Positions 45,601 to 50,450 of a stretch of DNA of 64,000 nucleotides are shown piece by piece. Position 1 is the stretch's first letter, and the number at the start of each line of letters is the position of its first letter. The notes beneath the pieces are model-generated. The model was not told the DNA's origin and did no database searches. It worked only from the letters and a program-made list of their open reading frames with translations. The DNA is from Asterias rubens (taxonomy: Eukaryota > Echinodermata > Asteroidea > Forcipulatida > Asteriidae), in NCBI RefSeq assembly GCF_902459465.1, contig NC_047078.1, positions 9,386,333 through 9,450,332 on the forward strand. Reading direction: 5' to 3'. The translations under genes and the position numbers were made by a program.

Positions 45601-48496
45601 TGAAACAGGGTTACCCCCCCCCCCTTCATAGTCCATAAGGATGTAGGCATGGGTATCATCCACTAGGAGCCACCTTCTCCTTGGGCTGAAACAGGGTTAC
45701 CCCCTTCATAGTCCATAAGGATGTAGGCATGGGTATCATCCACTAGAAGCCACCTACTCCTAGGGCTGAAACAGGGTTACCCCCTTCACAGTCCCTAAGG
45801 ATGTAGGCATGGGTATCATCCACTAGGAGCCACCTACTCCTAGGGCTGAAACAGGGTTACCCCCCCCCCCCCCTTCATAGTCCATAAGGATGTAGGCATG
45901 GGTATCATCCACTAGGAGCCACCTACTCATGGGGCTGAAACAGGGTTACCCCCTTCACAGTCCGTAAGGATGTAGGCATGGGTATCATCCACTAGGAGCC
46001 ACCTACTCCTAGGGCTGAAACAGGGTTACCCCCCCCCCCTTCATAGTCCATAAGGATGTAGGCATGGGTATCATCCACTAGGAGCCACCTACTCATGGGG
46101 CTGAAACAGGGTTACCCCCTTCACAGTCCGTAAGGATGTAGGCATGGGTATCATCCATTAGAAGCCACCTACTCCTAGGGCTGAAACAGGGTTACCCCCC
46201 CCCCTTCATAGTCCATAAGGATGTAGGCATGGGTATCATCCACTAGGAGCCACCTACTCCTAGGGCTGAAACATGGTTACCCCCTTCACAGTCCGTAAGG
46301 ATGTAGGCATGGGTATCATCCACTAGAAGCCACCTACTCCTAGGGCTGAAACAGGGTTACCCCCCCCCCTTCATAGTCCATAAGGATGTAGGCATGGGTA
46401 TCATCCACTAGGAGCCACCTACTCCTAGGGCTGAAACATGGTTACCCCCTTCACAGTCCGTAAGGATGTAGGCATGGGTATCATCCACTAGAAGCCACCT
46501 ACTCCTAGGGCTGAAACAGGGTTACCCCCCCCCCCTTCATAGTCCATAAGGATGTAGGCATGGGTATCATCCACTAGGAGCCACCTACTCATGGGGCTGA
46601 AACAGGGTTACCCCCTTCCCAGTCTGTAAGGATGTATACATGGGTATCATCCACTAGAAGCCACCTTCTCCTGGGGGCTGAAACAGGGTTACCCCCCCCC
46701 CTTCATAGTCCATAAGGATGTAGGCATGGGTATCATCCACTAGGAGCCACCTTCTCCTTGGGCTGAAACAGGGTTACCCCCATACACAGCTTGTAAGGAT
46801 GTAGGCATGGGTATCATCCACTAGGATCCTGGCTGGTATAGCAATATGCACTACCTTCACAATTTTATACGAAGTAATAAATTATTAGGTTAAGTGCCTT
46901 GCTCAAGGGCAAAAAATGTCATAACCAGGATGCATACCCACACTCTACTGCTGACACAGGGGCATGTTGCCACCTGCTCCTGGGGTTGACATAGGGTTAC
47001 CCCCCCCCCTCCCCCTTCCTAGTGTATAAGGATGAAGACAGGGGTACCTAAATAAATTGCCACCAGGGGCATGTTGCCACCTACTCATGTAGCTCAAAAA
47101 AGGTTACACCCTTCACAGTCTATAAGGATTTAGGCAGGGGTACCATCCACTAGAGCCTGGCTGGTAGAGCAGAATGAATTCAATGTTCAATGTTTTACGA
47201 AGCAATGGGAGACTTTCTGGGACGATAGAGGGCAGCAGACTTACCGGGTAAATCCATTGTTCTCAGAATTATGCGCATGTTCAGAACTACGTAAACAATG
47301 GAAATTTACCCGGTATGTCTGCTGCCGCCTAACGTTGGAAAGTCTCCTATGACTTGCTCAAGGGCACACGTGTCATGTCTGGTACTCGAATAATGGTTGA
47401 TGGAAATATGTTTTAAAGTAGTCATAGGAAGTATAGATAACCCACACAAATAATATACCTCCTTTTACTAGGCCAATTTTCGAATCCACGGCTTCGGCTT
47501 TAGATTCAGCTTCAGGCTTCGTTCTTTCGTCTGAAGCCCTGAGCGCGTATACGCAAGGCATGAGCATTATTTTTATACTGTATGCCATGTTTTAATAATG
47601 TCCATCTGTAATGTCCCTTTTTGTCTCTTCGTAAAGTGTGGCATCAGGAGATTAACTCGATAGTAATTTAGTTTACTTTTTTTTTTAAATCCTTCAGGGG
47701 TGCTGCTTTTTTTGTTATTGTATTGTATGTTCTTGTTTTTGTTTTCTTACTGTTCTTACTGTCTGTGCTTGAATTTTTGCCTGTGAAATTAATAAATGAA
47801 ATGAAAAATTTGTTATTGTCAAAACAACCGCGGGGCCAAGCTAGCCTGGGTCGAATCCAAAGCCGAAGCCGTGGTTTCGGAACTACCCACTCGCCATTGC
47901 AGAACTCATTATCGAGTGCCAGATTCCAGGTTTGCTTTGGTGTGTTGAAATACCTTTTCTCTTCTACTTATTATGTTGGCTTTCGTCTTTTGATAGAAGT
48001 GTTCCGAGTGGGACCAAGGAATGCAGTAGTCCCACAACAGCCAGAACACCCTATCTGCCCGCAGCCGACTCTGTTTTATACGGTCCTTTCACACGACAGC
48101 AATTTTAGCAAGGGTCCCTTGCTAAAATTTGAGCATGGTTGCGAACTTTATTAATACAGCAATGTAAGACAGCAATGTTTAGATGCTCAAAAAAAAAAAA
48201 TTTGAGAAATATTTCCCGAGGGACCTTAGGCAGTCCAAAGATTTGTTTTATATTCACACGATGTGTAATTCTACAACCATGTTACCATAAAGCAAGGGGC
48301 CCCTGCTAAATAAGACTCGTGTGAAAAGGGCTGGCGCCCACGGGTTCCGGGCACGCTTTCAGCTCGTAACAAATCACGATGAATAAAGAAACAACGGAAA
48401 TTAAATCCAATGGAAATTGTACTTACCAACTTCAATAAGGTCGGCCTCCGCCGTGCTGGCTGAACTGCTTGATTGCCTGTAGGTCGTCAAGACCAT
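6166..48496 (-). CDS. Monocarboxylate-transporter-like gene (SLC16/MCT family), 5 coding exons
   Basis: Five coding exons (48496-48427, 16010-15750, 10045-9902, 7793-6915, 6296-6166) join in phase; every junction splits a codon after its first base. Together they give 494 residues, a normal length for MCTs, which are 12-helix plasma-membrane carriers of the major facilitator superfamily moving monocarboxylates or related small molecules. Seen: the signature PDGGWGW at residues 52-58 before helix 1; the second signature [25 protein letters not shown] block at about 175-195; a hydrophilic acidic loop at about 234-290 (central loop between helices 6 and 7); and a short basic C-terminus (HRKRRQL). 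In helix 8 the Arg used by MCT1 is kept (R357), but the partner Asp position reads Asn (N353). That is common in MCTs other than the classical lactate carriers, so the substrate cannot be named. All donors are GT and all acceptors AG. An upstream 5' untranslated exon may exist. Confidence 0.93.
6380..6835. repeat. GT-rich irregular minisatellite in the last MCT intron
   Basis: Irregular repeats of CACCTTGTGGGGCAC and GGGGATACCTTGTGGGGCAC fill most of the 618-bp intron between exons 4 and 5. The plus strand is G/T-rich, so the transcript is C/A-rich here. Open frames on both strands are by-products of the repeat. Confidence 0.92.
6915..7793 (-). CDS. MCT-like gene, coding exon 4 (helices 4-11, central loop)
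   Basis: An 879-nt exon between acceptor GTATCCAG (before 7,793) and donor ACAG|GTAAAT (after 6,915). It contains the second MCT signature ([14 protein letters not shown]), the TM6-TM7 cytoplasmic loop rich in Asp, Ser and Gly ([17 protein letters not shown] then a Gly run), the helix-8 motif [12 protein letters not shown] and late helices ending AGFITG. The open frame continues beyond both splice sites, but those residues are intronic. Confidence 0.95.
8050..8425. mobile_element. MITE, family A', in MCT intron 3
   Basis: AAAGCCATTGGACCCTTTCG to ACCGAAAGGGTCCAGTGGCT; inverted ends about 375 bp apart. Confidence 0.88.
8968..9221. mobile_element. MITE, family C, about 250 bp
   Basis: Ends GTGCGTTCGTTTGCTTCCCT and GGGAAGCTAATCGAACGCAC are inverted copies. 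The interior matches the copy at 2,422. It lies in MCT intron 3. Confidence 0.85.
9902..10045 (-). CDS. MCT-like gene, coding exon 3 (helices 3-4)
   Basis: A 144-nt exon between acceptor TTTTAAAG (before 10,045) and donor GCAG|GTATTT (after 9,902). It encodes [20 protein letters not shown] and the following hydrophobic segment, the typical MCT block with the short RFGCRPV loop after helix 2/3. The phase matches both neighbours. Confidence 0.92.
10180..10480 (+). repeat. Tandem repeats in FB2 left arm
   Basis: About six degenerate units of 40-60 bp containing TACCGACATAATTTATC and AAGTCGACT. The same unit appears inverted at 14,440-14,600. Confidence 0.8.
10447..10950 (+). mobile_element. LINE C-terminal fragment and 3' tail
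   Basis: The open frame 10,447-10,878 carries the typical C-terminus of CR1/L2-like LINE proteins: [60 protein letters not shown] and [10 protein letters not shown] before the stop. After it come a short 3' UTR (GGCGCCTT, TTATAAATG) and an ATT microsatellite. It is 5'-truncated and inserted in the left arm of FB2. Confidence 0.9.
10952..11068 (+). repeat. Duplicated 59-bp unit with palindrome CTGTTCCGAC...GTCGGAACAG
   Basis: Two 59-bp tandem copies (10,952 and 11,011), each with a 25-nt hairpin CTGTTCCGACCTACCGTCGG plus AACAG, followed by an ATT-rich microsatellite to about 11,108. This resembles the 3' end of a further element next to the LINE tail. Confidence 0.8.
12605..12991. mobile_element. 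MITE, family A, full length (387 bp), inside FB2
   Basis: TTAA at both ends, then AGGCAGTGGACACTATTTGT and its inverse CAATAGTGTCCACTGCCT. The TTAA pair suggests a TTAA-duplicating superfamily (piggyBac or Kolobok type). It interrupts FB2, so it is younger than FB2. Confidence 0.9.
13090..13860 (+). repeat. Dispersed G-tract repeat in the FB2 core
   Basis: Four related segments (13,090; 13,160; 13,290; 13,650) share a run of 5-12 G followed by GTCTGGCAGGCCTAATGCAG-like sequence. A further G run of 14 lies near 13,838. No gene recognised; the open frames here are short and lack motifs. Confidence 0.7.
15041..15727. mobile_element. Two partial family A MITEs next to MCT exon 2
   Basis: A partial copy starts TTAAAGGCACTGTACACCTT (15,043). 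A second covers about 15,375-15,727 and ends CAATAGTGTCCACTGCCTTA, only 22 bp beyond the donor end of exon 2. Confidence 0.75.
15750..16010 (-). CDS. MCT-like gene, coding exon 2 (signature PDGGWGW, helices 1-2)
   Basis: The acceptor TTGCTTGTAG precedes 16,010 and the donor ACAG|GTATCC follows 15,750. The 261-nt exon starts with two bases of a codon and ends with one. It holds the MCT N-terminal signature PDGGWGW, helix 1 ([12 protein letters not shown]) and the start of helix 2 ([13 protein letters not shown]). An internal Met at 15,939, four residues before PDGGWGW, could be an alternative start if exon 1 is skipped. Confidence 0.93.
16102..16154. mobile_element. Minimal 53-bp family A MITE
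   Basis: TTAAAGGCAGTGGACACTAT, TGGTAATTGCTC, then AATAGTGTCCACTGCCTTTA and A. Essentially only the two termini remain, each with its TTAA. Confidence 0.9.
16358..16720. mobile_element. MITE, family A' (AAAGCCATTGGACACTTTCG)
   Basis: Relative of family A with different ends and interior (ACACTTCGTGTATCACAACT; TAATTCTCGATATCGAGAAT; AGAGAAGTCTTTCACCATTA). Other copies: 8,050-8,425, 17,287-17,900 (split) and 30,002-30,348. Confidence 0.82.
17287..17900. mobile_element. Family A' MITE split by a complete family A MITE
   Basis: The A' text stops at CATGACATGTGC (17,447) and resumes AAATAAATCCGTTATTATCG (after 17,834). Between them is a full family A copy with TTAA ends (17,448-17,834). Confidence 0.88.
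17905..19290. other. AT-rich spacer with homopolymers and LINE tails
   Basis: T runs at about 18,654-18,688 and elsewhere, one SINE (18,849-18,968), and a LINE-like 3' end GTTGCACCTATAAATGTGAA with GAATT repeats (19,095-19,145). No gene seen. Confidence 0.6.
18849..18968 (-). mobile_element. SINE, same family as 35,183
   Basis: Minus strand: GGTCGTGGCCTCGAATCCCC, then AACTCTGGAAAGTACTGAGC, TTACAGTGCTAATATACATC. Confidence 0.78.
19291..20700 (-). mobile_element. LINE (non-LTR retrotransposon) fragment: linker, partial reverse transcriptase, 3' UTR
   Basis: Minus strand. 20,700-20,144 encodes the region between endonuclease and RT ([19 protein letters not shown], then [17 protein letters not shown]). 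20,140-19,790 encodes RT pieces in shifted frames: [53 protein letters not shown] (19,611-19,784) interrupts the RT, which resumes as [16 protein letters not shown]. The 3' end has a GAATT-type microsatellite tail at about 19,291-19,335. Frameshifted and dead. The missing upstream part is the fragment at 26,194-26,410. Confidence 0.88.
19611..19784. mobile_element. MITE, family E, inserted in LINE reverse transcriptase
   Basis: Ends CTGTAGCCGATTTCACGAAA and TTTGGTGAAATCGACGGCTG are inverted; the interior holds ATCCTAACTCGAGTTAGGAC-type palindromes. Other copies: 34,675-34,836 and 53,706-53,883. Confidence 0.88.
21121..21562 (-). repeat. Left arm of FB1, 21-bp tandem repeat
   Basis: About 21 head-to-tail copies of a 21-bp unit differing mainly in the last bases (GGGC, GGCC, TGCG). 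Because 21 is a multiple of 3 the array is open in several frames on both strands, giving artificial heptapeptide ORFs (minus-strand QLRRPNS type at 21,048-21,590). These are not genes. Confidence 0.95.
21563..23197. other. FB1 internal region without a recognised gene
   Basis: AT-rich sequence. An open frame at 21,653-22,024 (+, 123 codons) has no recognisable motif and no coding signature I trust. Apart from the LINE tail at 22,160-22,560 I see nothing assignable here. Confidence 0.5.
22160..22560 (-). mobile_element. LINE 3' fragment in the FB1 core
   Basis: Minus strand: a GT/T-rich tract leads to TTTTATGTGAATTGCCAAATAATAATAATA, that is, a GAATTGCCAAA end with an ATT-type microsatellite, the usual 3' terminus of L2/CR1-type LINEs. 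No coding sequence remains. Confidence 0.5.
23198..23227 (+). promoter_or_regulatory. Candidate CCAAT box plus TATA-like box in FB1
   Basis: CCAAT at 23,198-23,202 and ATAAAAA at 23,221-23,227, about 200 bp ahead of the HTH-like exon and on its strand. The spacing suits a small Pol II promoter belonging to the element. Confidence 0.35.
23432..23550 (+). CDS. Short HTH-like exon inside FB1 (possible transposase remnant)
   Basis: ATG at 23,432 opens 39 codons plus 2 bases, ending at donor TTG|GTAAGTTT (23,551). The peptide begins [20 protein letters not shown] and goes on [18 protein letters not shown]. The pattern YF..G.TY.EI...L...H.I resembles the N-terminal helix-turn-helix of eukaryotic 'integrase core domain' DDE proteins (recalled resemblance, not searched). 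Upstream are CCAAT (23,198-23,202) and a TATA-like ATAAAAA (23,221-23,227) in promoter-like order. A competing upstream ATG at 23,424 gives only a 7-codon uORF. No catalytic exon follows within the element, so this would be a truncated gene. Unspliced, the frame stops at TAA immediately. Confidence 0.45.
23917..24690 (+). repeat. Right arm of FB1, 21-bp tandem repeat (inverted)
   Basis: The same 21-bp repeat as the left arm in opposite orientation (CAACTCACAACTCCGACGGC type). The central part, 24,140-24,390, is degenerate (units such as CACGACGCCCAACT) and the outer part is homogeneous. The outer units match the left arm best, which suggests gene conversion or recent expansion at the tips. 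Confidence 0.93.
24939..26193 (-). mobile_element. Ty3/Gypsy retrotransposon, 5'-truncated: integrase and C-terminal part
   Basis: Read on the minus strand, the 432-codon frame 26,526-25,228 is integrase from about residue 112 onward. The HHCC zinc site is at H160, H164, C194 and C197. The catalytic triad is D226 (HIDIVGP), D285 (TTDRG) and E321 (GLVERFHRQ), with exactly 35 residues between the last two, as in Ty3/Gypsy integrases. A single-base frameshift near 25,240 moves the C-terminus ([15 protein letters not shown] and a basic tail) into another frame, 25,247-24,939. Gag, protease, reverse transcriptase and RNase H are absent. The polypurine tract is TTGGAGGGGG (24,880-24,871). Not an active element. 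Confidence 0.93.
26194..26410 (-). mobile_element. LINE endonuclease C-terminal fragment, fused in frame to Gypsy integrase
   Basis: Minus strand: [20 protein letters not shown], then [12 protein letters not shown], the terminal endonuclease motif of LINEs (SDHYP), followed by linker ending [10 protein letters not shown]. At about 26,193 it passes in frame into Gypsy sequence ([16 protein letters not shown]). It looks like the left half of the LINE whose next part starts at 20,700. Confidence 0.82.
27010..27180. mobile_element. Palindromic MITE with AGACCTT(A/T)TCGCAAATACC ends
   Basis: AGACCTTTTCGCAAATACCG and GGTATTTGCGATAAGGTCT are inverted; interior halves share GGTGCATTGTGG / CCACAATGCACC. 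Confidence 0.85.
27190..27540. repeat. Dispersed repeat with GTAGATTCGTG / CGAATCTACA ends
   Basis: TTGTAGATTCGTGG, AATGTACCAG and ACGAATCTACACTTTAGAGT are shared with 31,090-31,200 (GTGTAGATTCGTGCATAGAA; GAATATACACTTTTTAGAGT). Family not identified. Confidence 0.6.
27679..28263. mobile_element. FB3: 585-bp foldback element with exact 8-bp target duplication
   Basis: CTTATAGT occurs immediately outside both ends (27,671-27,678 and 28,264-28,271). The ends are inverted (GGGTCCTACT.CTTGCCGTCA versus CGGTCCTACTCCTTGCCGTC). The left arm is a tandem array with 28-bp units (GCCGTCAACTCRCCGTCAAC + TCACTTGC) at 27,693-27,850. The right arm has a shorter, degenerate inverted version (28,189-28,255). 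The core has no coding capacity. An 8-bp duplication fits TU-type elements as I recall them. Confidence 0.88.
28515..28825. mobile_element. Palindromic MITE, family F
   Basis: CAATGTCCACAGGTATACAT, TAAACTTACACAGTTTGAAG to AACTCTGTAAGTTTAATGTA, AATCTGTGGACATTG. Another copy is at 40,460-40,760 and a fragment at 16,700-16,960. Confidence 0.85.
29070..29841. mobile_element. Family A MITE remnants (two)
   Basis: 29,070-29,219 is a shortened copy with both ends (AAGGCAGTGGACACTATTGG / GTGTCCACTGCCTTTAA). 29,590-29,841 is a partial copy lacking its right end. The 370 bp between them hold no recognised feature. Confidence 0.75.
30002..30348. mobile_element. MITE, family A'
   Basis: TCGTTGGACCCTTTCGGTAA to ACCGAAAGGGTCCAATGGCT with the usual interior. 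Confidence 0.85.
30801..30995 (+). repeat. 100-bp tandem duplication
   Basis: TTCATAATTGCAAGATCGTG at 30,801 and 30,901, with TTTGAGCCGTAATTAAACTG in each. Confidence 0.93.
31200..33780. other. Spacer without recognised genes
   Basis: Contains a G run near 31,847, MITE pieces (31,925-32,055; 32,240-32,495), a LINE-like 3' end ATTGCCGAAATAAATGCTTA (32,952) with an AATTGA tail, and an A run at about 33,107-33,127. No coding exon matching the flanking gene found. Confidence 0.55.
32240..32495. mobile_element. Family A MITE, partial
   Basis: It lacks the left end; interior from AAACACCCTTGTCACACGAA to CCAAAGTGTCCACTATTTTT. Confidence 0.75.
34000..34450 (+). repeat. 153-bp tandem repeat, three units
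   Basis: AAACATGCTAAGATTAAGC recurs at 34,028, 34,181 and 34,335. The units also share GCTAAATTACTGTCGTGTGA and TCACTAAGGACATTTTAATG. The text is the arm of MITE family H (33,835-34,080; 48,085-48,335; 50,885-51,095), so an element has become tandemly amplified. Confidence 0.88.
34675..34836. mobile_element. MITE, family E
   Basis: CTGCAGCCGATTTCACGAAA to GGTGAAACCGACGGCTG, nearly identical to the copy at 19,611 apart from small deletions. Confidence 0.85.
35183..35348 (+). mobile_element. SINE with tRNA-like head
   Basis: A-box TAGTCTAGTTGG and B-box GGTTCGAATCC with a perfect T-arm (GTGGG/CCCAC) but poor acceptor and anticodon stems. After the head: ACTCTGGAGAGTACTGAGTA, CAGTGCTAACACACATCGGT and an A tail. 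Relatives on the minus strand: 18,849-18,968 and 41,835-41,895. Confidence 0.82.
35768..36177. mobile_element. Family A MITE
   Basis: AAGCAGTGGACACTATTGGT to AATTTGTCCAGTGTCTTTAA with diverged interior. Confidence 0.8.
36858..38633. repeat. 74-bp satellite array, about 24 units
   Basis: Contiguous units of exactly 74 bp (TGTACTCTTCCAATAACCAA, then TGATGAACCATCCCTTTATG and TTTCTTGAAAACTAGAGGGT). Variants alternate (TACTCT/TATTCT, GATGTACC/GATGAACC, AAAGGATT/AGAGGGTT) and the pattern around 37,073-37,369 recurs 370 bp later, so there is a five-unit higher-order repeat. Units decay at both edges, especially after 38,460. It lies in intron 1 of the transporter gene. Minus-strand 61-codon frames recur every 74 bp and are artefacts. 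Confidence 0.97.
38831..39155 (+). repeat. 164-bp tandem duplication
   Basis: TTTTGGTAACAAGGTAACAA at 38,831 and its relative at 38,995; both contain TTTTGTTAAAACATCTGCTC. It lies just after the 74-bp satellite. Confidence 0.92.
39525..39605. repeat. Perfect 40-bp-arm AT-rich palindrome
   Basis: Left arm 39,525-39,564 (contains GCATATTTTATAGTCCTTGC) and right arm 39,566-39,605 are exact reverse complements around one base. No other element boundary is visible. It could be a tiny MITE or a replication-born palindrome. Confidence 0.95.
40078..40254. mobile_element. Palindromic MITE, family I
   Basis: AAGCCCGGTTCATACTATGC, GCGAAGCGAATTTGACGTCA to its inverse ending AAGTATGAACCGGGCTT. A half copy lies at 60,757-60,793. 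Confidence 0.88.
40460..40760. mobile_element. Palindromic MITE, family F
   Basis: ATGTCCATAGATTTACATTA to AGTTTAGTGTAAATCTGTTG with the shared interior GAAAGCTTCCCTTCAAATAT. Confidence 0.83.
40846..41176. mobile_element. Family A MITE
   Basis: ACACTGGACACTATTAGTAA to AATAGTGTCCAGTATCTTTA. Confidence 0.8.
42603..42709 (+). repeat. 27-bp minisatellite, 4 units
   Basis: Four copies of TATAGGCATACGCATGTGAT + TGTTTTT, one with a C-to-T change. It directly precedes the large C-tract satellite. Confidence 0.95.
42720..46850. repeat. 80-89-bp satellite with variable poly-C tract, about 50 units
   Basis: Unit: TTCATAGTCCATAAGGATGT, AGGCATGGGTATCATCCACT, AGGAGCCACCTACTCCTAGG, GCTGAAACAGGGTTA, then a C run of 5 to 15. 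The length change comes mostly from the C run. Unit variants (TTCACAGTCCGT, TTCATAGTCCAT, TTCACAGTCCCT, CCCAGTCTGT) recur in order. The same pair of rare units (CCCAGTCTGTAAGGATGTAT) recurs at about 43,900, 45,540 and 46,617, showing higher-order blocks of about 1.64 and 1.08 kb. No open frame survives here. Confidence 0.97.
46850..47200 (+). repeat. Degenerate flank of the satellite, related to a dispersed SINE-like repeat
   Basis: After the last good unit the sequence continues GGATCCTGGCTGGTATAGCA, TTTATACGAAG, TTAAGTGCCTTGCTCAAGGG. Similar text occurs at 47,110-47,200 and 50,530-50,660 without any satellite. The satellite unit therefore appears to be an amplified piece of an ordinary dispersed repeat. 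Confidence 0.65.
47204..47350. mobile_element. MITE, family B
   Basis: Same sequence as 5,536-5,683 with very few differences; inserted in the repeat flanking the C-tract satellite. Confidence 0.9.
47466..47895. mobile_element. MITE, family J, interrupted by a LINE 3' tail
   Basis: Family J text stops at about 47,575 and resumes at TTATTGTCAAAACAACCGCG (47,813). The insert ends GAATTTTTGCCTGTGAAATT, AATAAATGAAATGAAA, the kind of 3' end seen on CR1/L2 LINEs. Confidence 0.8.
48085..48335. mobile_element. Palindromic MITE, family H, upstream of MCT exon 1
   Basis: CTTTCACACGACAGCAATTT, AGCAAGGGTCCCTTGCTAAA to GCAAGGGGCCCCTGCTAAAT and CGTGTGAAAAGGG. Another copy is at 50,885-51,095. On the transporter's strand it lies just inside intron 1. 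Confidence 0.82.
48427..48496 (-). CDS. MCT-like gene, coding exon 1
   Basis: The start ATG is at 48,496-48,494, with an in-frame TGA 24 nt upstream (48,520-48,518), which fixes the start. It encodes 23 residues ([20 protein letters not shown] then IEV) plus one base. The donor is an ideal G|GTAAGT at 48,426. The leftover G joins the AC that opens exon 2 to give Asp. It lies 32.4 kb from exon 2, so linkage rests on phase, donor quality and strand. A cytosolic Ser-rich N-terminus is normal for MCTs. Confidence 0.72.
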
Positions 48497-48934
48497 CCTC
48501 GCGTCGCAGACACGCCGTCAAAAGTTCCCAAAGCACGGGTCAATCACTGCCAACAAAAACTCGCTCCCTCGCAACACAAAGCCATCATCCGGCTATAGGT
48601 AATTTAAATGACAAACACACATTCATTGGTCATAATTTATGGTGATACTAATTGGATTCTCTCCAGTCCCCTGTCGTTCATGGATCGATTAAAATAATAA
48701 AGGAATAACAAGGACGGGATTGAGAGGAAATTATATGAAAAAGGTGGCTGTATAGGTGCAGTTTTTCTCAAGCGAATGGGAGGAATGACATTTCAATTAA
48801 GTTCGTGGAGATTCGTCTAGCGTTTACGAATTGATTGATAGCAACGGAGGGACATTGCATGGCGTTCTGCTGTGATTATTCTGTAGTATTTCTAAAGAAT
48901 GAAAGTACAATTTTTTTGAATATTATTTAATAAA

Positions 48935-49380
48935 GGCACTGGACACCTTTAGTAAGTGTCAAGGACAAGTATGGTGTATCCCAACATTTAGACATGGAAT
49001 AAAATACCTGCGACACTTTTAGTTCATTTTGGTCATCGAAGTTGCAAGAGAATAGTGAAAGTACTTATTTCAAAGATTGAATTTGAAGCTCAATTAGAAT
49101 GAAACTGCAGGGACTACTGCATCTCTTTTAAAGACACAGGCAGGAACACTATTGGTAATTTTCAAAGACCACTCTTTTCACTTTGTGTATCCCAACTGAT
49201 GCATAAAATAACAAACCTGTGAAAATTGGGGATAATTTGGTCATTGAAGTTGCAAGAGAATAACAAAAGAAAAAACACCCTTGATACACACATTTGTGCT
49301 TTCAAATGTCAAATTGAGGCTTTTAATAATTATTAGAGTAAAAAAATAACCCCTTAATCACAAAAATATTTCTTGAATTC
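48935..49380. mobile_element. Two partial family A MITEs in tandem
   Basis: Both begin with the family's right-hand interior (CACTGGACACCTTTAGTAAG at 48,937; CAGGAACACTATTGGTAATT at 49,140) and lack far ends. Confidence 0.7.
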
Positions 49381-49453
49381 TCGAGAACAATTATTATTCA
49401 AACAGGCGAATACGAGAACAAGCGAGACTGGTTAACCGAAGACAACAAAAGAC

Positions 49454-49601
49454 AATGGGAGACTTTTGGGACGCTTGGTGGCAGCAGACTTACCAGGTAA
49501 AATCCATTGTTTTCGGTAATGTGCGCACGCTCAGAACTACGTAAACAATATAAATTTACCTGGTAAGTCTGCTGCCACCTAGCGTTTTAAAGTGTCCCAT
49601 T
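49454..49601. mobile_element. MITE, family B
   Basis: AATGGGAGACTTTTGGGACG to TTTAAAGTGTCCCATT; the ACCAGGTAAA subtype, like 5,260-5,407. Confidence 0.88.
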
Positions 49602-50159
49602 ATAACAAAAAATTAATAACATAAGTAATCACAAATCACTTCGTAAACGCATAATGCAAATATAAACATCAAGCTTTGAGTTAGTCATATCATTACAAAC
49701 TTGACTATTCAATAACACCCCTCCCTTCAAAGACATTTGAGACACTTAGTAATGAATTATTGAACGTAGAGGTGTACATGTCAGTCACCCGCGGGCTTTC
49801 TCACTGGTTACAGTGGATGAGTACGGCTGAAACCCTGACGTCGCTTCAGGCAAAACAATACTGACTCATTATTTTGCAAACAAAATAAATAGTTAATGGC
49901 CTGACGTTTCGACCCTTGCAGAGCCTTTCTCGAAGGCTAAGAATTACTGATTCAATGACTCATTGTTTTGTCAGTTTCTTGAAATCTCAGCAACATTAGT
50001 TTGCCTTTCCTTTTCAACGTCACAGCCGTGAGTTTAAAAAAATAATAATAATAATATACAGCGCACGTATCTACCAAACAAGGTACTCAGAGGTGCTGAG
50101 TATTATACAAACTTTCAGAAAGAAAGGTTGTTGCAGTGATGAATATTCTGAGACCCAAT

Positions 50160-50450
50160 TTTGTATATAGCACCTAAGAGTTTACAAGGTGCCCATAGCG
50201 CATTCAGCAGCCACAGCCAGGAACACCGGTGCGAACCCCTTCTCTTTTCGATAAGTGCACTGTGTTCTTTTACACGTTACACAACACATGGGACCAACGG
50301 CTTTACGTCCCATCCAAAGGACGAAGCAATGGCTATGTTTCTTGCTTAAGGACACAAGTGTCATGGCTGGGGATTCGAACCCACACTCCTGCTGATTAGA
50401 AACACCAGAGATTGAAATCGGTGCTCCTAACCGCGCTGCCACGACACAAA
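50160..50450 (-). mobile_element. SINE (tRNA-derived type)
   Basis: Minus strand: a B-box-like GTGGGTTCGAATCCCCAGCC, then CTTTGGATGGGACGTAAAGC, GTTGTGTAACGTGTAAAAGA, CACTTATCGAAAAGAGAAGG and a tail GCTATATAC. A second, more diverged copy is at 54,390-54,650. The central block is one of the widely conserved SINE core domains of invertebrates as I recall. Confidence 0.8.
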
